Shown: positions 61,758-64,000 of the stretch, piece by piece
How positions within the stretch are numbered: the first letter of the stretch is position 1
Layout: each line of letters begins with the position of its first letter
Assembly (NCBI RefSeq): GCF_900299525.1
Contig: NZ_OMKA01000026.1
Span: forward strand, 1 to 64,000
DNA: 64,000 bases
Reading direction: 5' to 3'
DNA from: Aquimarina sp. Aq78
Lineage (GTDB): Bacteria > Bacteroidota > Bacteroidia > Flavobacteriales > Flavobacteriaceae
Notes under the pieces: model-generated
What the model was told of the DNA's origin: nothing
Database searches by the model: none
Seen by the model: only the letters and a program-made list of their open reading frames with translations
Translations under genes and position numbers: made by a program

Positions 61758-61792
61758 AAGTATAGCGTGTTAGAATCTAACACGCTATACTT
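61758..61792 (-). promoter_or_regulatory. Perfect 17-bp hairpin between atpA and atpG
   Basis: AAGTATAGCGTGTTAGA (61758-61774) and its exact reverse complement (61776-61792) with a one-base loop centre. It directly follows the atpA stop. No T tract, so it may be an mRNA processing or stability element, or a weak attenuator. The rest of the 123-bp gap has a run of 'attgag'/'tagtgag' words. Confidence 0.5.
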
Positions 61793-61797
61793 TAATA

Positions 61798-63378
61798 CTA
61801 GTTTTTATATTTCGCTGAAATCTCTTTACAAGCTGCCATTAACACATCGATTACCTCGTCTGTTAATTTTCCTGCTTTTAAAGTATCTAGTGTATCTCTA
61901 TGCTTTGCATTAAGATACTCTATATAGTCACTTTCAAATTCTTTTATTTTATTTACAGGCACATCTCTTAATAGGTTTTTAGAACCAGCATAGATGATCG
62001 CAATCTGATCTTCTACAGTATATGGATCATTTTGTGCTTGCTTAAGAATCTCAACGTTACGCTTTCCTTTTTCTATTACATTTAGAGTAGCTGCATCAAG
62101 GTCAGATCCAAACTTAGCAAACGCTTCTAATTCACGAAACTGCGCTTGATCTAATTTTAGAGTACCTGCTACTTTTTTCATTGACTTAATCTGTGCAGAT
62201 CCTCCTACACGAGATACAGAGATACCTACATTAATTGCAGGACGTACACCAGAATTAAATAAATCTGATGTTAAGAATATCTGACCATCTGTAATCGAAA
62301 TTACGTTTGTAGGGATATATGCAGATACATCACCCGCTTGTGTTTCGATAATTGGTAATGCCGTTAATGATCCACCACCCTTTACTTTATCTTTTAAAGA
62401 ATCCGGAAGGTCATTCATATCTTTAGCAATAGTATCATCTGCAATTACTTTTGCAGAACGCTCTAATAATCTAGAGTGAAGATAGAAAACATCTCCAGGA
62501 TACGCCTCACGACCTGGTGGACGACGTAATAATAAAGATACTTCACGGTATGCTACTGCCTGTTTAGATAAATCATCATAGATAATTAAAGCAGGACGTC
62601 CTGTATCACGGAAATATTCTCCGATCGCAGCACCAGCAAATGGAGCATATACCTGCATTGGAGCAGGATCAGAAGCATTAGCCGCTACGATAGTAGTATA
62701 TGCCATTGCACCTTTATCTTCTAGTACTTTAGCAATTAATGCTACTGTAGATGCTTTTTGCCCTATAGCTACATATATACAATATACTGGTTCACCAGCA
62801 TCATAAAATTCTTTTTGATTAAGAATAGTATCGATACATACTGTTGTTTTACCTGTCTGACGGTCACCAATTACTAATTCACGTTGTCCTCGTCCTACTG
62901 GCACCATCGCATCGATAGACTTAATCCCTGTCTGAAGAGGCTCATTTACAGGCTGACGAAAAACTACTCCAGGAGCTTTACGCTCTAATGGCATTTCGAA
63001 AGTTTCACCTTCGATCGCACCTTTACCATCGATAGGGTTACCTAATGTATCCACTACACGACCTACAATTCCTTCTCCAACGTTAATTGATGCAATACGT
63101 TGTGTACGTTTTACAGTTGCACCTTCTTTAACTTCAGTTGAAGAACCTAAAAGTACTACCCCAACATTATCTTCTTCTAAGTTAAGTACGATACCTTCTA
63201 AACCAGATTCAAACTGTACTAATTCTCCATATTGAGCATTAGACAATCCGTATACTCTGGCGATACCATCACCTATTTGTAATACCGTTCCTACCTCTTC
63301 TAATGAAGCTGATGCTTCAAATCCAGATAATTGTTGTTTTAATATTGCTGATACTTCAGCAGGATTCACTTCTGCCAT
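61798..63378 (-). CDS. atpA: ATP synthase F1 alpha subunit, 526 aa
   Basis: Start set at ATG 63378 ([20 protein letters not shown]), the usual opening in this phylum; 11 extra codons to 63411 are unlikely. Walker [16 protein letters not shown] (about 170), the alpha-specific GQKASTVA, and the signature [17 protein letters not shown]. Part of the F1 hexamer. Preceded by atpH at 63453. Confidence 0.97.
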   Translation of the reverse strand: MAEVNPAEVSAILKQQLSGFEASASLEEVGTVLQIGDGIARVYGLSNAQYGELVQFESGLEGIVLNLEEDNVGVVLLGSSTEVKEGATVKRTQRIASINVGEGIVGRVVDTLGNPIDGKGAIEGETFEMPLERKAPGVVFRQPVNEPLQTGIKSIDAMVPVGRGQRELVIGDRQTGKTTVCIDTILNQKEFYDAGEPVYCIYVAIGQKASTVALIAKVLEDKGAMAYTTIVAANASDPAPMQVYAPFAGAAIGEYFRDTGRPALIIYDDLSKQAVAYREVSLLLRRPPGREAYPGDVFYLHSRLLERSAKVIADDTIAKDMNDLPDSLKDKVKGGGSLTALPIIETQAGDVSAYIPTNVISITDGQIFLTSDLFNSGVRPAINVGISVSRVGGSAQIKSMKKVAGTLKLDQAQFRELEAFAKFGSDLDAATLNVIEKGKRNVEILKQAQNDPYTVEDQIAIIYAGSKNLLRDVPVNKIKEFESDYIEYLNAKHRDTLDTLKAGKLTDEVIDVLMAACKEISAKYKN

Positions 63379-63452
63379 TTTATAATAGTTTGAAAGAACG
63401 AGCATGAACACTCATTCTCTTATTATTAAATTTATATTTTAAAATGTATGTA

Positions 63453-63980
63453 TTAATTGCTTAATTCTCTTCTTAAGTTTGTAAGCTTATTTGCTATACT
63501 TGCATTATACTGTAAATCACCTACTCTAAGAATAAATCCACCGATAATACTTTCATCGATTACATTTTCTATAGTAGCTTCATTACCTGTTAATTCTTTA
63601 ATCTTGGCCAAAACTTTAGCGCTTAATCCTTTATCCAGTGGTACTGCAGTGGTTACTTTTGCAACCTGAGTGTTGTTTAACTGATCAAACAAAGCAATAT
63701 ATTGTTTTGCTACATCATCTAACAAGTTTACTCTTTTATTCTCGATTAATACATCAAAAAGTTTTTGTGTAATCTCACCAGTACTTTTAAAAATCTCACG
63801 CAATGAAGCAAGTTTTACTTCACTTTTGATCAATGGACTACTTAACACCATTCTGAGCTCTGCGCTACCGCTAACTGTAGCGATAATACTTTGCATATCC
63901 TTCTGAACATCTTCAGTAGCTTTTTTATCTTGAGCCAGGCTCAAAACTGCTTTAGCATAACGTATTGCTGCTCTACTCAT
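63453..63980 (-). CDS. atpH: ATP synthase F1 delta subunit, 175 aa
   Basis: Helical N-terminal domain (AAIRYAKAVLSLAQDKKATE) and C-terminal stalk-binding part (VTTAVPLDKGLSAKVLAKIK, SIIGGFILRVGDLQYNASIA). OSCP-like link between F1 and the peripheral stalk. Upstream of atpA in the usual order; the rest of the operon (atpF, E, B) would lie to the right of the window. Confidence 0.95.
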   Translation of the reverse strand: MSRAAIRYAKAVLSLAQDKKATEDVQKDMQSIIATVSGSAELRMVLSSPLIKSEVKLASLREIFKSTGEITQKLFDVLIENKRVNLLDDVAKQYIALFDQLNNTQVAKVTTAVPLDKGLSAKVLAKIKELTGNEATIENVIDESIIGGFILRVGDLQYNASIANKLTNLRRELSN

Positions 63981-64000
63981 TTAGTTTAATTTAAAGTAAC

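Noticed and set aside
1..64000. tRNA, rRNA or riboswitch genes
   Set aside because: No cloverleaf, rRNA or known riboswitch sequence was recognised by eye.

Overview
The window is an AT-rich chromosomal segment of a marine-type flavobacterium (Bacteroidota, Flavobacteriaceae, Aquimarina-like by overall feel; the genus is a guess). The evidence is the Bacteroidota protein repertoire (DUF4292, OMP_b-brl_3 outer-membrane protein, CCDC81-type HU/SPOR protein, LytTR systems, YD/RHS-like giant exported protein), TAnnTTTG-type promoters before two core genes, and weak Shine-Dalgarno usage.

Layout. 1-2304: N-terminal part of a giant exported YD/RHS-like protein leaving the window on the left. 2600-4400: small hypothetical and XRE-type regulator genes and a dispersed inverted repeat. 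About 4420-38520: a 34-kb accessory block of mostly plus-strand genes (many of them single, many of unknown function) separated by imperfectly palindromic sites. 38758-45778: periplasmic/secreted proteins (tricorn-like S41 protease, LamG protein, sterol-desaturase operon, DUF6624 lipoprotein). 45795-64000: mostly core genes: Sel1 protein, dprA, HU/SPOR protein, acyl-CoA thioesterase, a TetR-controlled ketoacyl synthase, a conserved minus-strand envelope cluster (flippase, dut, sugar nucleotidyltransferase, TPR, DUF4292, EnvC-like), an M1 peptidase, and the end of an ATP synthase operon (atpH-atpA-atpG).

The most interesting element is the 4.4-38.5 kb block. Its spacers look like integron attC sites: a 5' core ending in AAC, a short spacer, an inner stem, a variable loop, the matching stem, a spacer, then a 3' core beginning GTT, followed within 10-40 nt by the next start codon. 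The core sequence at the END of a cassette (R'') is often the reverse complement of the core at the START of the SAME cassette, up to 10/10 identical, rather than of its neighbour across the junction. That is what integration of circular cassettes cut at G|TT predicts. No integron integrase is encoded in the window, so this would be an integrase-less array (CALIN-like). Several cassettes are unusual in size or content: a two-gene histidine kinase/response regulator pair, a LytTR regulator with a dioxygenase-thioredoxin fusion, an AraC regulator with PD40 proteins, three different CPBP membrane proteases and a HEPN-type protein. Some sites are decayed (core G to A or C to T changes, lost hairpin, half sites), others are enlarged by a second repeat family with a roughly 24-bp palindrome. 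Three non-cassette-like minus-strand segments interrupt the array (about 9.8-10.1, 17.6-21.9 and 25.6-26.6 kb); an Lrp/AsnC gene with two divergent genes also sits in it.

All functional calls come from reading motifs by eye; no database search was run. The recombination function of the sites is an inference from sequence symmetry.
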